This document shows positions 26,631 through 35,990 of a DNA stretch of 64,000 bases, piece by piece. The DNA is from Kurthia senegalensis (GTDB lineage: Bacteria; Bacillota; Bacilli; Bacillales_A; Planococcaceae): positions 142,444-206,443 of the forward strand of contig NZ_HE611067.1 in the NCBI RefSeq assembly GCF_000285595.1. Direction: 5' to 3'. The notes beneath the pieces were generated by a model that searched no databases, was not told the origin of the DNA, and saw only the letters and a program-made list of their open reading frames with translations. Within the stretch, counting starts at the first letter, position 1. Every line of letters begins with the position of its first letter. The translations under genes were made by a program, and so were the position numbers.

Positions 26631-26846
26631 TTATTCTTTTGGCTCTTTTCGTTCTTCTACTCGAGGTTCAATATACGTTTGTTCTTCTTTTAATGGTTCG
26701 CGTGATACATCGTCTTGTACACCTCTTGTTAAATTATCAAATGGTGTGTACGTATCGCCACCGTTTCGATGGTTTCGAATCGTTTTGTAAACAGCTAATA
26801 AAATTAAAATCATGAATAAAACGCCTAATGTAATTAAAATAAGCAA
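26631..26846 (-). CDS. small membrane-anchored protein, 71 residues
   Basis: One N-terminal membrane helix (LILITLGVLFMILILLAVY) followed by a hydrophilic, Glu/Lys-rich tail (PLKEEQTYIEPRVEERKEPKE). Start is a TTG with GAGGAG nine bases upstream. It follows the 147-residue gene by 35 bases and ends at a terminator, so the two are probably one transcript. Function unknown. Confidence 0.65.
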   Translation of the reverse strand: MLILITLGVLFMILILLAVYKTIRNHRNGGDTYTPFDNLTRGVQDDVSREPLKEEQTYIEPRVEERKEPKE

Positions 26847-26881
26847 TAGGAACAGCTCCTCTTTATTTAGTAAAATAACTG

Positions 26882-27325
26882 TTAAGCCGCATTAATTTCT
26901 TTCAACAGATCATCGACGAATGCTAGTAATTTTTCAAGTGCTTCGCCCATCGTTTCAGAACCTTCGAATGATTCCATCGCATCGAATGCGATGTTAATTT
27001 CCCAAAGACCTTCTTGACCGTTAAACATTGCGCTTGATGAACCGAGCATCGGTGTTAAATGGCTTCTTAAATAAGTTTTAATTGGATTGCTATATTTTTT
27101 TTGTAATGTTAAACCAAATAATGCGGTTTTCACTTTGAACATGTCATCAAATTCAATGACAACAGCGTCCATTTTACGTGATGCAAACTCTTTAGCTTCT
27201 ACATAAATGTATTCAATTGGATTTTGTTCTACATATCCAATTGGTTGTTTTAAAAATGATTGATCGAGAGCTGCGATAATTTCTTCTGTTTCTTTATTGC
27301 AACGATCAAATGCTGTAATTTGCAT
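26882..27325 (-). CDS. hypothetical protein, 147 residues
   Basis: A soluble acidic protein starting MQITAFDRCNKETEEIIAAL with a GGAGGGG site. It has mixed alpha/beta character and an acidic C-terminal helix (MGEALEKLLAFVDDLLKEI). No domain is recognised. It is the first gene of a likely two-gene unit with a small membrane protein. Function unknown. Confidence 0.7.
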   Translation of the reverse strand: MQITAFDRCNKETEEIIAALDQSFLKQPIGYVEQNPIEYIYVEAKEFASRKMDAVVIEFDDMFKVKTALFGLTLQKKYSNPIKTYLRSHLTPMLGSSSAMFNGQEGLWEINIAFDAMESFEGSETMGEALEKLLAFVDDLLKEINAA

Positions 27326-27580
27326 AATACCCCTCCTGTGTCTTCTCTTCTATTATACTTGATTGTCCTTTTTTATTCAAAAACCTTAAACATGTTCCTT
27401 TTTTACTCCCAATCGTCTTTTTATTCTATTTCAAGCTTTATAATTAAACGTTTTTGCATTAATTTTCATTAATGTCTGAATTTTTCGGTTTTCTATGCAT
27501 TTTAATGGTAAACTGTTCTCTATAATAAAACATTCGTCTACTCCAGAAATACAGTAGATGGAAAATTGGAGGCTTTATTC

Positions 27581-28795
27581 ATGAAAAATATGTTTAAAAA
27601 ATGGAACAGCTTAAGCCTCGTAAGTCGCATTGTCTTAGGTATTATTGTCGGTGTCGTTCTTGCGTTACTTGTGCCAAATGTGAGCTGGATTTCCTTATTA
27701 GGTACGTTATTCATCAGTTCGCTAAAAGCAGTCGCACCGATTTTAGTATTCGTACTCGTTATTCATGCCATTGCTAGTCACGAAAGTGGTCAAAAAACAA
27801 ACATGAAAACGATTTTAGGTTTGTACGCAATTGGCACATTTTTAGCGGGGGCTGTTGCCGTCATTGCAGCGAAAATTTTCCCATCTACATTGATTTTAAA
27901 AGAATCAGCACAAGAAATTTCTCCACCACAAAATATTGGAGAAGTATTAAAAACTTTACTCGTAAACATTGCATCAAACCCAGTCGATGCTTTAATGAAT
28001 GCGAATTACTTAGGCATTCTTGCATGGGCACTCGTACTCGGTTTCGCTTTAAAACAAGCAAGTGCTACGACGAAAACAGTGTTAACGAACGTATCTGACG
28101 CCATTTCAAAAGTCGTACAATGGGTTATTAACCTTGCACCATTTGGTATTGTCGGTATTATTTACGATACGATTTCAACAAATGGACTAGGCGCACTTGG
28201 TAAATACGGGCACGTTTTAATCGTTCTCGTTGGGACAATGTTATTCGTTGCACTCGTTGTACATCCATTCATTACATTCATTTACACACGTAAAAATCCG
28301 TATCCTCTCGTATTCCTTTGCTTAAAGGAAAGTGGAATTACAGCCTTCTTCACACGTAGTTCTGCCGCGAACATCCCGGTGAACATGAAACTATGTGAGA
28401 AATTAGGTTTAGATAAAAATACGTACGCTGTTTCAATTCCTTTAGGTGCGACAATCAATATGGCTGGTGCCGCTGTCACGATTTCTGTTTTATCACTCGC
28501 TGCTGCCCATACGTTAAATATTGACATTGATATTCCAACAGCTATTTTACTTATGGTTATCGCAGCAGTTTCTGCAGCTGGTGCATCAGGCGTAACAGGT
28601 GGTTCACTATTACTGATTCCACTTGCATGTGGTTTATTCGGCATTCCTGCAGACATTTCTGCACAAGTAATCGCCGTCGGTATGATTATCGGTGTCGTAC
28701 AAGATTCTTGTGAAACAGCGATTAACTCATCTTCAGACGTCTTGTTCACAGCGACAGCTGAATATGCAAAAGAACGTAAAGAAGCGAAAGCTTAA
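27581..28795 (+). CDS. sstT: serine/threonine:Na+ symporter SstT
   Basis: A 404-residue membrane protein of the dicarboxylate/amino acid:cation symporter family, SstT branch. SstT-like features are the N-terminal LVSRIVLGIIVGVVLAL, FFTRSSAANIPVNMKL, PLGATINMAGAAVTI, and the C-terminal GVVQDSCETAINSSSDVLFT. It imports serine and threonine with Na+. Start 27581 is set by TTGGAGG. TATAAT lies at 27521, and a strong terminator ends the gene. Confidence 0.9.
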   Translation: MKNMFKKWNSLSLVSRIVLGIIVGVVLALLVPNVSWISLLGTLFISSLKAVAPILVFVLVIHAIASHESGQKTNMKTILGLYAIGTFLAGAVAVIAAKIFPSTLILKESAQEISPPQNIGEVLKTLLVNIASNPVDALMNANYLGILAWALVLGFALKQASATTKTVLTNVSDAISKVVQWVINLAPFGIVGIIYDTISTNGLGALGKYGHVLIVLVGTMLFVALVVHPFITFIYTRKNPYPLVFLCLKESGITAFFTRSSAANIPVNMKLCEKLGLDKNTYAVSIPLGATINMAGAAVTISVLSLAAAHTLNIDIDIPTAILLMVIAAVSAAGASGVTGGSLLLIPLACGLFGIPADISAQVIAVGMIIGVVQDSCETAINSSSDVLFTATAEYAKERKEAKA

Positions 28796-28805
28796 TCGAA
28801 TATAC

Positions 28806-28842
28806 AAAAAAGACGTTCCCTTTTGGGAGCGTCTTTTTTTGT
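28806..28842. terminator. bidirectional terminator
   Basis: AAAAAGACG(T)TCCC/GGGAGCGTCTTTTT hairpin between convergent sstT and the regulator. Confidence 0.8.
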
Positions 28843-28867
28843 TCGCTTATTCCAATGAAAAATCCGT

Positions 28868-30163
28868 TTATACAAACTGAATTTCATAAAATTTCTTCGG
28901 CCGTCCTCTAGAAGTTGAAGCGGTTGTCGGCAAAGCCCTTGCTAAATTTTTCTTATGAAGATGTTGCAAAATCCGATTAGCGGAACGCACGGTCATATTC
29001 AGTTTTTCACTTAACAATTCGCCGTTCACAATCGGATTTTTCAGTTGCTGTACGACCGCATCAATTTTTTGTAATTGTGCGAACGGTACGTCTTTTTCTT
29101 CACTTAACTGTTTTAAGTACTGTTGACGCCCTTCATCAAATGAAATGACGACGTCAGGCAATAAAGGGCCTCGTTGCTTATTTTGCTCGATAATAAAACC
29201 TTGTGTTTCTTTAGAAGAACAGCGTTGTGCTGCTTGCTGTGCAAGCGAGCGGCTTTCGATAACATCTTTGCCAATTCCCCATCCGACTTTTACAGGGAAC
29301 GACAAACTATGTTCTAAATACGCGACAAGCTCACATTTTGATTGTTCGTGCGTCAGCTTATTAAAAGAAGCATACGTCGTCAATAAGACGATTGAAGATG
29401 CTTCTCTATGTACTAAAATCGACTGTTCCCGCTCCTTCAAATCTAAAATTGATTTATACAAGGCAATTTGGCGATATTCAAGTGCATCGACATTCGCCTG
29501 ATCGACTGGAATGTGAATATGTGCGACGACGAGTTGATTTTGACGCAATCTTCGTAATTCTAATCGATTCATCATTTTTTGAAACGTCGTCCGCATCGCA
29601 TGCTTCGACGGGTGAACGAACACGTACGGAATGTTTTGTTCGTCTAACATAGCGGGTACCTCTGCGATACGTGTCAAACTTAATTTCACTTTATTTTGTG
29701 TATGTAATTGCTTATGCCAATCTATCGCTCTCTCTATAATCGTTTGTGTAGCGTATGAATTAATCGTCTGGCTAAACAAATGCGGGGCTTCATTCATCGA
29801 CCATTCATGAATACCTAAATAATCATTTTCCTCGTAACAAAAATCGATTGCTAACTCCGCTAAAGAAATTTTTCGATAATAAAATAATTCCGTCAACACT
29901 CGATAAAAATCTCGCTCTGAAATGTCAAAATACGCCATTGGGATCGTTAGTGAATCAAATTGTGTTTGCGCAAAAAAATACGGAATTTGTCCGCTAAAAA
30001 GCGCCCCGTCCGCTTCGTGTAAATACGCTTTTAACGTCGTTTTTAAATCGTCAAAATTTTGATACGTATAATAAAAAAGTTCACAATCAGCAGGCTTTAT
30101 CGTATTTAAATATTGAATCCATGATAATGATAATTCAGCCGCAAAAACATTGATTTTATACAT
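28868..30163 (-). CDS. transcriptional regulator with central GGDEF-like fold and C-terminal winged helix
   Basis: A 431-residue regulator of unnamed family. The N-terminal ~170 residues are a sensor of unknown type. The middle (VVAHIHIPVDQ..., FPVKVGWGIGKDVIESRSLAQQAAQ) resembles the degenerate GGDEF-like domain of PucR/CdaR regulators. The last ~80 residues hold a winged helix (LSEKLNMTVRSANRILQHL) and basic tail SRGRPKK. It is divergent from the AbgT transporter and M20 hydrolase, which it probably controls through the inverted repeat in between. Confidence 0.7.
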   Translation of the reverse strand: MYKINVFAAELSLSWIQYLNTIKPADCELFYYTYQNFDDLKTTLKAYLHEADGALFSGQIPYFFAQTQFDSLTIPMAYFDISERDFYRVLTELFYYRKISLAELAIDFCYEENDYLGIHEWSMNEAPHLFSQTINSYATQTIIERAIDWHKQLHTQNKVKLSLTRIAEVPAMLDEQNIPYVFVHPSKHAMRTTFQKMMNRLELRRLRQNQLVVAHIHIPVDQANVDALEYRQIALYKSILDLKEREQSILVHREASSIVLLTTYASFNKLTHEQSKCELVAYLEHSLSFPVKVGWGIGKDVIESRSLAQQAAQRCSSKETQGFIIEQNKQRGPLLPDVVISFDEGRQQYLKQLSEEKDVPFAQLQKIDAVVQQLKNPIVNGELLSEKLNMTVRSANRILQHLHKKNLARALPTTASTSRGRPKKFYEIQFV

Positions 30164-30244
30164 GATACAGCACCTCTTCGTTTAAAATAGCTATTGCCTA
30201 TTTTGTAATTATATGGTTTTATTTATAAAAGACTTATTAATCGA

Positions 30245-30278
30245 CTGTCTTTTATTATGTTATACGCAAAAAAGACAG
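30245..30278. promoter_or_regulatory. candidate operator between regulator and abgT-like gene
   Basis: CTGTCTTTT (30245-30253) and AAAAGACAG (30270-30278) are perfect 9-base inverted arms, 16 bases apart. A third AAAAGAC occurs at 30227. The arrangement fits cooperative binding by a dimeric regulator. Confidence 0.55.
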
Positions 30279-30327
30279 AATATTCAAACTTAATGACGTC
30301 TAATTCACTTAAAGGAGATGAAAGAAC

Positions 30328-31851
30328 ATGAATCAAACCGAATCAAAAAAGTCGACATTCGTGACACGCTTCTTAGACTTTATCGAGCGAGCAGGGAATA
30401 AACTTCCTGACCCGATCACCCTTTTTGTCATCATGGCGATTCTCGTACTTGCCTTGTCTTGGCTACTATCCACGATTGGACTATCTGCCATTAAACCCGG
30501 TACAGATGAAACGATTACTGTCGTCAACTTAATTAGTCAAGATGGCCTCATTTTAATTTTAACAGAAATGCTCAACAACTTTACAGGGTTTCCCCCACTT
30601 GGCATGGTCATCGTGACAATGCTCGGAATTGGGCTTGCTGAACAAACTGGGCTCATTTCTGCTATGATGAAAAAAACCGTTATGGCAGCACCTGAAAAAC
30701 TCATTGTTCCTGTCCTTATTTTAACAGGGCTTGTCGGAAATTTAGCAGCAGATGCCGCATTTATTATTTTACCTCCAATTGCTGCGCTTATTTTTATGAG
30801 CATCGGACGAAACCCAATCGCCGGATTAATTGTTACATACGCAGCTGTCGCAGGTGGATTTAGTGCCAACTTATTAATTAGCTCCCTCGACGTATTGTTG
30901 TTAGGTATTACCGAATCTGCCGCACGCATTGCAGACGTTGATTATACAGGGCGTGCAACGATGAACTACTACTTTTTAATTGCCTCTACATTCGTTTTAG
31001 TCATTTGCGGAACGTGGGTGACGAAGAAATTTACAGAACCTCGCTTCGGTGATTTCAAAGGAACTGTCGATCAACTCGAACCACTGACGTCCCTTGAGAA
31101 AAAAGGGTTAAAATGGGCAACGATTGTCGCGCTTATTTATTCGATTGTGATCGCATTTACGGTCATTCCTTCTAACGGACTTTTAAGAGACCCTGAAACA
31201 GGCAGCTTTTTAAACTCACCGTTTATGACCGGTATCGTGCCGATCATGCTCTTCTTCTTCTTACTTCCTGCTCTCGCTTACGGCATTGCATCGAAAGAAG
31301 TGAAGTCAGACAAAGACGTCGCCGAAAAGATTTTCAAATCGATTGCGGATATGTCTCCGTTTATCGTTCTTGCATTCGTCGCTTCTCAAATGATCGCGTA
31401 CTTTAACTGGAGTAATATCGGCTCGATTATGGCAATCAAAGGTGCTGAATTTTTACAAGCGCTCAACTTTACAGGTTTACCGATGATTATCGGCTTCATT
31501 ATTATTTGCGCATTCGTTAATTTACTCATCGCAAGTGCCTCTGCTAAGTGGGCATTGCTCGCACCGATTTTCGTGCCGATGTTTATGTATTTAGGTTATT
31601 CTCCAGCTATAACACAAGCAGCTTACCGCGTTGGGGATTCCATTACGAACCCTATTACACCAATGCTTGCCTATTTTGCGATTTTACTCGCTTTCGCACG
31701 TCGCTACGATAAAAATATCGGTATTGGTACGTTAATTTCCGCACTTCTTCCGTATTCAATCGTATTCGCGATTGGCTGGATTATTTTATTTGCGATTTGG
31801 TTCTTATTCGACTTACCACTCGGACCTGGTGATTTTATTCATTTGAAATAG
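30328..31851 (+). CDS. AbgT family transporter
   Basis: A 507-residue transporter with about 11 membrane segments. It carries the AbgT start ERAGNKLPDPITLF and later segments such as ISSLDVLLLGITESAARI and GDSITNPITPMLAYFAIL. Family members import p-aminobenzoyl-glutamate or export sulfonamides/PABA. Here the next gene, 12 bases on, is an M20 amidohydrolase, so uptake of an N-acyl or aminobenzoyl amino acid followed by hydrolysis is the likely job. AAAGGAGATG precedes the start. Confidence 0.88.
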   Translation: MNQTESKKSTFVTRFLDFIERAGNKLPDPITLFVIMAILVLALSWLLSTIGLSAIKPGTDETITVVNLISQDGLILILTEMLNNFTGFPPLGMVIVTMLGIGLAEQTGLISAMMKKTVMAAPEKLIVPVLILTGLVGNLAADAAFIILPPIAALIFMSIGRNPIAGLIVTYAAVAGGFSANLLISSLDVLLLGITESAARIADVDYTGRATMNYYFLIASTFVLVICGTWVTKKFTEPRFGDFKGTVDQLEPLTSLEKKGLKWATIVALIYSIVIAFTVIPSNGLLRDPETGSFLNSPFMTGIVPIMLFFFLLPALAYGIASKEVKSDKDVAEKIFKSIADMSPFIVLAFVASQMIAYFNWSNIGSIMAIKGAEFLQALNFTGLPMIIGFIIICAFVNLLIASASAKWALLAPIFVPMFMYLGYSPAITQAAYRVGDSITNPITPMLAYFAILLAFARRYDKNIGIGTLISALLPYSIVFAIGWIILFAIWFLFDLPLGPGDFIHLK

Positions 31852-31863
31852 GGAGATGTTAAC

Positions 31864-33045
31864 ATGACAGTTATTTTACAACAAAAACTCGGTGCACTCA
31901 TCGAACAATACGAACAAGAAATGATCGATTTACGCCGTCATTTCCATGCGAATCCAGAACTTTCTTTCGAAGAAATTGAAACACCTCAAACGATTGCCGC
32001 TTTTCACCGTGCGCTAGGGCATGACGTGCGAGAAAATGTCGGTGGAAAAGGTGTTGTCGCAACGCTAAAAGGACATAAACCCGGGAAAACGGTTGCATTG
32101 CGCGCGGACTTTGATGCCCTCGCAATTACAGAAGAAACCGGCTTACCTTTCCAATCGACAATTAAAGGACGCATGCACGCTTGTGGGCATGACGGCCATA
32201 CAGCGACTTTACTCATTTTAGCGAAAGCGCTAAATGCGCTACAGCACGAATTGTCAGGTACGATTGTCTTTATCCACCAACACGCAGAAGAAATTGCTCC
32301 TGGTGGTGCGATTGCGATGATTGAAGATGGCTGTTTGGATGGTGTCGATGTCATTTTCGGCACGCATTTATGGGCACCGCTTGAGCTCGGAACGGTGTAT
32401 ACGAAACCGGGTCCGATTATGGCAGCAGCAGATGGTTTTTACGTGACGGTTAAAGGAAAAGGCGGGCACGGCTCGAATCCAACTGATACGAAAGATTCGA
32501 TTCTTATTACGTCTCAATTTATCGTTAACCTTCAACAAATCGTCTCTAGACGAATCAATCCGCTTCATCCGGCAGTCGTTTCAGTCGGTCACATTGAAGC
32601 GTTGAATCCATTCAACGTCATTGCCGATCAAGTGTATGTAAAAGGAACGGCTCGTACGTTCAGTGAAGAGGAACGTGGATTAATCGAACGCGAACTTGAA
32701 ACACTCCTCCAAGCAACGTGTGCGTACATGGGCGCAAGCTATACGTATGATTATGTGAGAGGCTATCCTGCTGTAGTGAATCATCCTGCAGAAACCGAGC
32801 ATGTGATCGAAACAGTACGAGCGATGCCAGGCGTACAAGTCGAACTGTGTGAACCACAAATGGGTGGCGAGGATTTTGCCTACTATCTTGAAAAAGTGCC
32901 GGGTAATTTCTTCTTCACAGGGGCAAAAAATCCGGAATGGACAGAAGTGTATCCACATCATCATCCGAAATTTGATTTCGATGAACGGGCGATGACCGTT
33001 GCAGCGAATGTATTAGGGCAAGCGACGTTAAACTATTTAAAATAA
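31864..33045 (+). CDS. M20 family amidohydrolase (AbgB/hippurate hydrolase-like)
   Basis: A 393-residue zinc peptidase-fold enzyme. Metal ligands are visible in MHACGHDGHTA near 100-110, HQHAEEIAPGG near 137-147 (catalytic Glu), GTHLWAPLELG, and the late GGEDFAYYLEKVPGNFFF. It cleaves amide-linked amino acids such as hippurate, N-acyl amino acids or aminobenzoyl-glutamate. It is co-transcribed with the AbgT-type transporter. The true substrate needs to be tested. Confidence 0.9.
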   Translation: MTVILQQKLGALIEQYEQEMIDLRRHFHANPELSFEEIETPQTIAAFHRALGHDVRENVGGKGVVATLKGHKPGKTVALRADFDALAITEETGLPFQSTIKGRMHACGHDGHTATLLILAKALNALQHELSGTIVFIHQHAEEIAPGGAIAMIEDGCLDGVDVIFGTHLWAPLELGTVYTKPGPIMAAADGFYVTVKGKGGHGSNPTDTKDSILITSQFIVNLQQIVSRRINPLHPAVVSVGHIEALNPFNVIADQVYVKGTARTFSEEERGLIERELETLLQATCAYMGASYTYDYVRGYPAVVNHPAETEHVIETVRAMPGVQVELCEPQMGGEDFAYYLEKVPGNFFFTGAKNPEWTEVYPHHHPKFDFDERAMTVAANVLGQATLNYLK

Positions 33046-33089
33046 CATGCGACAAAAAGAAACCAATACAACACATTAGTCAATTAAAG

Positions 33090-33200
33090 AAAACCTTTCT
33101 TTTAAAGCAAATTGGCCCAATGCTTTCCATTAGGAATCGCTGTCAAATTGTTACTAAACCATCTTTTTCCGATATTGAATCGGTGAAAGATGGTTTTATT
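33090..33200. mobile_element. IS3-family remnant B
   Basis: On the minus strand this encodes SPIQYRKKMV followed by a stop, the C-terminal end of an IS3-type OrfB. The adjoining segment ATTAGGAATCGCTGTCAAAT matches remnant A almost base for base. The other end is not found, so this is only a fragment. Confidence 0.55.
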
Positions 33201-33422
33201 TTGTCAAAATCCGCGTACGATGACCGTAGTTATTGTCGGTATAAACGGTTGTGTTCAAAAACCTTTTAATATAAATATAAAATGTTTCACATGTTCGACT
33301 CGTATGAGACGTTTGAGTGATTTGAAAAAATTTTAGTACATCCCTTTCTTCCTAATAGATGATTTTCATCATCTATTCCTTTATACTTTGACTATCTATT
33401 TCGATCGAAAGGGGCTTTTCTT
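33201..33422. other. intergenic region with a hairpin
   Basis: A perfect nine-base stem (AATAGATGA/TCATCTATT, 33354-33377) lies upstream of a 36-codon ORF. It lacks a T run, so it is not a standard terminator. Nothing else is supported. Confidence 0.35.
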
Positions 33423-33533
33423 ATGACGTACGTCGTTTTAATCGGTATTTTACTTCTTTTCATCGGGACGATTGCGACGCTTCTCGAACGATTCCGCCAA
33501 ATTAAACCACCTGAAAAACAAGAAAGAAAATAA
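33423..33533 (+). CDS. small membrane protein, 36 residues
   Basis: A short frame starting MTYVVLIGILLLFIGTIATL, one membrane helix, then a basic tail ending PPEKQERK. AAAGGGG lies eight bases upstream. No family recognised. The size, ribosome site and hydrophobic pattern support a real gene; no promoter is clear. Confidence 0.5.
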   Translation: MTYVVLIGILLLFIGTIATLLERFRQIKPPEKQERK

Positions 33534-33599
33534 TAAAAAAACGCTTCAACCGTTATAAATACAATGTTTTATCATTTTATCATTTTATAAAAAATAGAA

Positions 33600-33642
33600 A
33601 AAAGGCAGTCGTGGATTCAAAACCACGACTGCCTTTCTCATT
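33600..33642 (-). terminator. terminator of the chemoreceptor gene
   Basis: Stem GGCAGTCGTGG/CCACGACTGCC followed by a T run on the minus strand. Confidence 0.85.
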
Positions 33643-33693
33643 TCATTCACACATTGTTTGCGTGTTTTCATCCTCACATCAATACGGTGCTTT

Positions 33694-34542
33694 TTACAAT
33701 TTATTCGCTAAAGTACTTACTTGTTCAGACACTGTCGTTAGTTGTTCAAGTGACTCCGTAATACCCGAAATCGCTTCAATTTGTTGTTTTGAAATTTCAT
33801 GTGTTTCTTCTAATGTTTTCGAAATGGCGATTACTTTTTGACGAAGGTTTTCCATCACATGATTAATTTCTTTCACCGAATCTGCACTTTGATTTGCTAA
33901 TTTCGTAATTTCGCTTGCGACAACTGAAAATCCTTTTCCAGCTTCTCCCGAACGTGCTGCTTCGATGCCAGCATTCAATCCTAAAATACGTGTGCTTTTT
34001 GCAATATTATTAATCATTTGCAACATTTTTGCCGTATTTTCTGTATATTCCAACATTTCATCTTGTGCTTTCGATAAGCCCGCCATATGTGCTTCGAATT
34101 CTGTAGAAGATGCTTGTACTTCTTCTGAAGCGGCTGCAATACTCGTCGTGGAATTCACAACCGTTTCTGACGCATGAAGCAATTGATGTTGCGTATTTAA
34201 TGAGCGACAAACCGATAAACTGCCAATCAACGTACGTTGCTCATCGAAAATAGGAAGTGCCATATACGAAAAGGCACGACCATATTTTTCTTCAGGCACT
34301 TCAAATGCTACCTTTTGTTTCGTACGGATGACTTTATGTAAAATGTCATCTGCTTTAATCGGACGATGTGCCTCTGAAATTTCTGTTTGTTTGCCTGCAA
34401 ATTCCGCATCTTCATACGTCCAAATCGTATGTGTTAAGCTCGTTAAAGCAAGTAATGTTCCCGGTTCATACGTTTCCGCAATCATCGGTAACCATTGTTT
34501 TAAATTTTCAAGACGATCCATTACAATTGTATCCATTTTCAT
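33694..34542 (-). CDS. soluble methyl-accepting chemotaxis-type protein (YfmS-like)
   Basis: A 282-residue cytosolic chemoreceptor. Residues about 1-120 form a sensory domain, and residues about 130-282 a short MCP signalling hairpin with the conserved tip [20 protein letters not shown]. No membrane segment is seen. Length and layout match the soluble receptor YfmS (286 residues). It would signal to CheA/CheW. No chemotaxis genes are adjacent. It is monocistronic with its own terminator. Confidence 0.85.
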   Translation of the reverse strand: MKMDTIVMDRLENLKQWLPMIAETYEPGTLLALTSLTHTIWTYEDAEFAGKQTEISEAHRPIKADDILHKVIRTKQKVAFEVPEEKYGRAFSYMALPIFDEQRTLIGSLSVCRSLNTQHQLLHASETVVNSTTSIAAASEEVQASSTEFEAHMAGLSKAQDEMLEYTENTAKMLQMINNIAKSTRILGLNAGIEAARSGEAGKGFSVVASEITKLANQSADSVKEINHVMENLRQKVIAISKTLEETHEISKQQIEAISGITESLEQLTTVSEQVSTLANKL

Positions 34543-34679
34543 CCCCCGCTTCTTTTCGTTAGTTCTATTCTAACACTTTTTTATATTGAGATGATATAAA
34601 AGTCATGATTTTCACGTGATTTTTTTACAATGATAGGATGAATCTACTTTCTATTATGTAAAAATTAGCAGAATTCTTA

Positions 34680-34693
34680 TGTAAGCGATTACA
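34680..34693. promoter_or_regulatory. cre site (CcpA box) upstream of rocD
   Basis: TGTAAGCGATTACA matches the cre consensus TGWAANCGNTNWCA at every position. It lies nine bases upstream of the -35 element, centred near -50, a position where CcpA can activate or repress. Confidence 0.7.
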
Positions 34694-34701
34694 TATATGA
34701 G

Positions 34702-34730
34702 TTGTAGTTCTTGCCATTGCCCGTTACAAT
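34702..34730 (+). promoter_or_regulatory. SigA-type promoter of rocD
   Basis: TTGTAG (34702-34707) and TACAAT (34725-34730) with 17-base spacing, 24 bases before the start codon. Confidence 0.55.
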
Positions 34731-34753
34731 GAAGAAAATAGGGAGGGATTTAG

Positions 34754-35944
34754 ATGACTCAATCAAGCGAAATTATCGAAAAAACAATGCAACTTGGTGC
34801 CAACAATTATCACCCTTTACCGATCGTCATTGATCGTGCAGAAGGCGTATGGGTATACGATCCAGAAGGCAATCGTTACATGGATATGCTCTCCGCCTAT
34901 TCCGCACTTAATCAAGGACATCGACACCCGAAAATTATTGAAGCATTAGTCAATCAAGCTCAAAAAGTAACGTTAACATCCCGTGCATTCCACAACACCG
35001 AACTCGGGAATTGGTATGAAAAGCTAGCCAAACTGACGAATAAAAATAGAGTATTACCGATGAACACCGGCGCAGAAGCTGTCGAATCCGCATTAAAAAT
35101 TGCGCGGCGTTGGGCATATGATGTAAAAGGCGTAGCAAATAACGAAGCACAAATTATTTGTTGTAGCGGCAACTTCCACGGGCGAACGCTCGGCGCACTT
35201 TCTCTTTCTTCAGAAGATGCGTACAAACGTGGCTTCGGTCCCCTTTTACCGAATATCATCACCGTTCCTTATGGGGATGCTGAAGCATTTGAACAGGCGA
35301 TTACGGAACAAACCGCAGCGATTATTTTAGAGCCGATTCAAGGCGAAGCAGGTATTATCATTCCACAAGAAGGGTATTTGAAACAAGTCGAGGCAATTTG
35401 CCAAAAGCATAATGTCTTGTTTATTTGCGATGAAATTCAAACGGGTCTTGCACGTACAGGAAAAACATTTGCCTATGAATGGGAAAATGTCACACCCGAT
35501 ATGATTATTTTAGGAAAAGCACTCGGTGGTGGCGTATTACCTATTTCTGCCGTCGTAGCCGATGATGCGATTTTAAGCGTCTTAGAACCAGGGTCTCACG
35601 GTTCTACTTTCGGTGGGAACCCACTCGCATGTGCGGTATCAATTGCTTCTCTTGACGTCATGATTGATGAAAAACTCGCTGAGCGTGCACAACAGCTCGG
35701 CACGTATTTCATCGAAAAATTGCAGACGCTCGATCACCCGAGTATCGTCGAAGTTCGCGGTCGCGGACTATTAATCGGCATCGAACTAAACGAAGCTGCA
35801 CGCCCACATTGTGAACGACTAAAAGAGCTCGGTCTTCTTTGTAAGGAAACGCATGATAAAGTTATTCGCTTTGCGCCTCCATTAACGACAACGAAAGAAG
35901 AACTCGATTGGGCATTCGAACGAATCCAACAAATTTTTAATTAA
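34754..35944 (+). CDS. rocD: ornithine aminotransferase
   Basis: A 396-residue class III aminotransferase. It has the PLP site ([13 protein letters not shown], then [16 protein letters not shown] with the Schiff-base lysine) and the ornithine-type N-terminus [20 protein letters not shown]. It converts ornithine plus 2-oxoglutarate to glutamate semialdehyde and glutamate. Downstream oxidation would use the P5C dehydrogenase at 42 kb. A GGAGGG site precedes the ATG. A perfect cre box implies control by carbon status; no RocR/AhrC site was recognised. Confidence 0.92.
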   Translation: MTQSSEIIEKTMQLGANNYHPLPIVIDRAEGVWVYDPEGNRYMDMLSAYSALNQGHRHPKIIEALVNQAQKVTLTSRAFHNTELGNWYEKLAKLTNKNRVLPMNTGAEAVESALKIARRWAYDVKGVANNEAQIICCSGNFHGRTLGALSLSSEDAYKRGFGPLLPNIITVPYGDAEAFEQAITEQTAAIILEPIQGEAGIIIPQEGYLKQVEAICQKHNVLFICDEIQTGLARTGKTFAYEWENVTPDMIILGKALGGGVLPISAVVADDAILSVLEPGSHGSTFGGNPLACAVSIASLDVMIDEKLAERAQQLGTYFIEKLQTLDHPSIVEVRGRGLLIGIELNEAARPHCERLKELGLLCKETHDKVIRFAPPLTTTKEELDWAFERIQQIFN

Positions 35945-35948
35945 TATG

Positions 35949-35990
35949 CTAAAAAGCCGCTCTAGCTATTTCGCTAGGGCGGCTTTTTTA
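35949..35990. terminator. bidirectional terminator
   Basis: AAAAGCCGCTCTAGC/GCTAGGGCGGCTTTT hairpin with one wobble, between convergent rocD and the LysR gene. Confidence 0.85.

Noticed and set aside
26881-27325. YugN-like or other named family for the 147-residue protein
   Set aside because: Only vague resemblance in length; no motif could be matched, so no family is stated.
30119-30135. TGATAATGATAA resembling a Fur box
   Set aside because: It is inside the regulator's coding sequence near its start and lacks the full 19-base pattern; the gene pair is not iron related.
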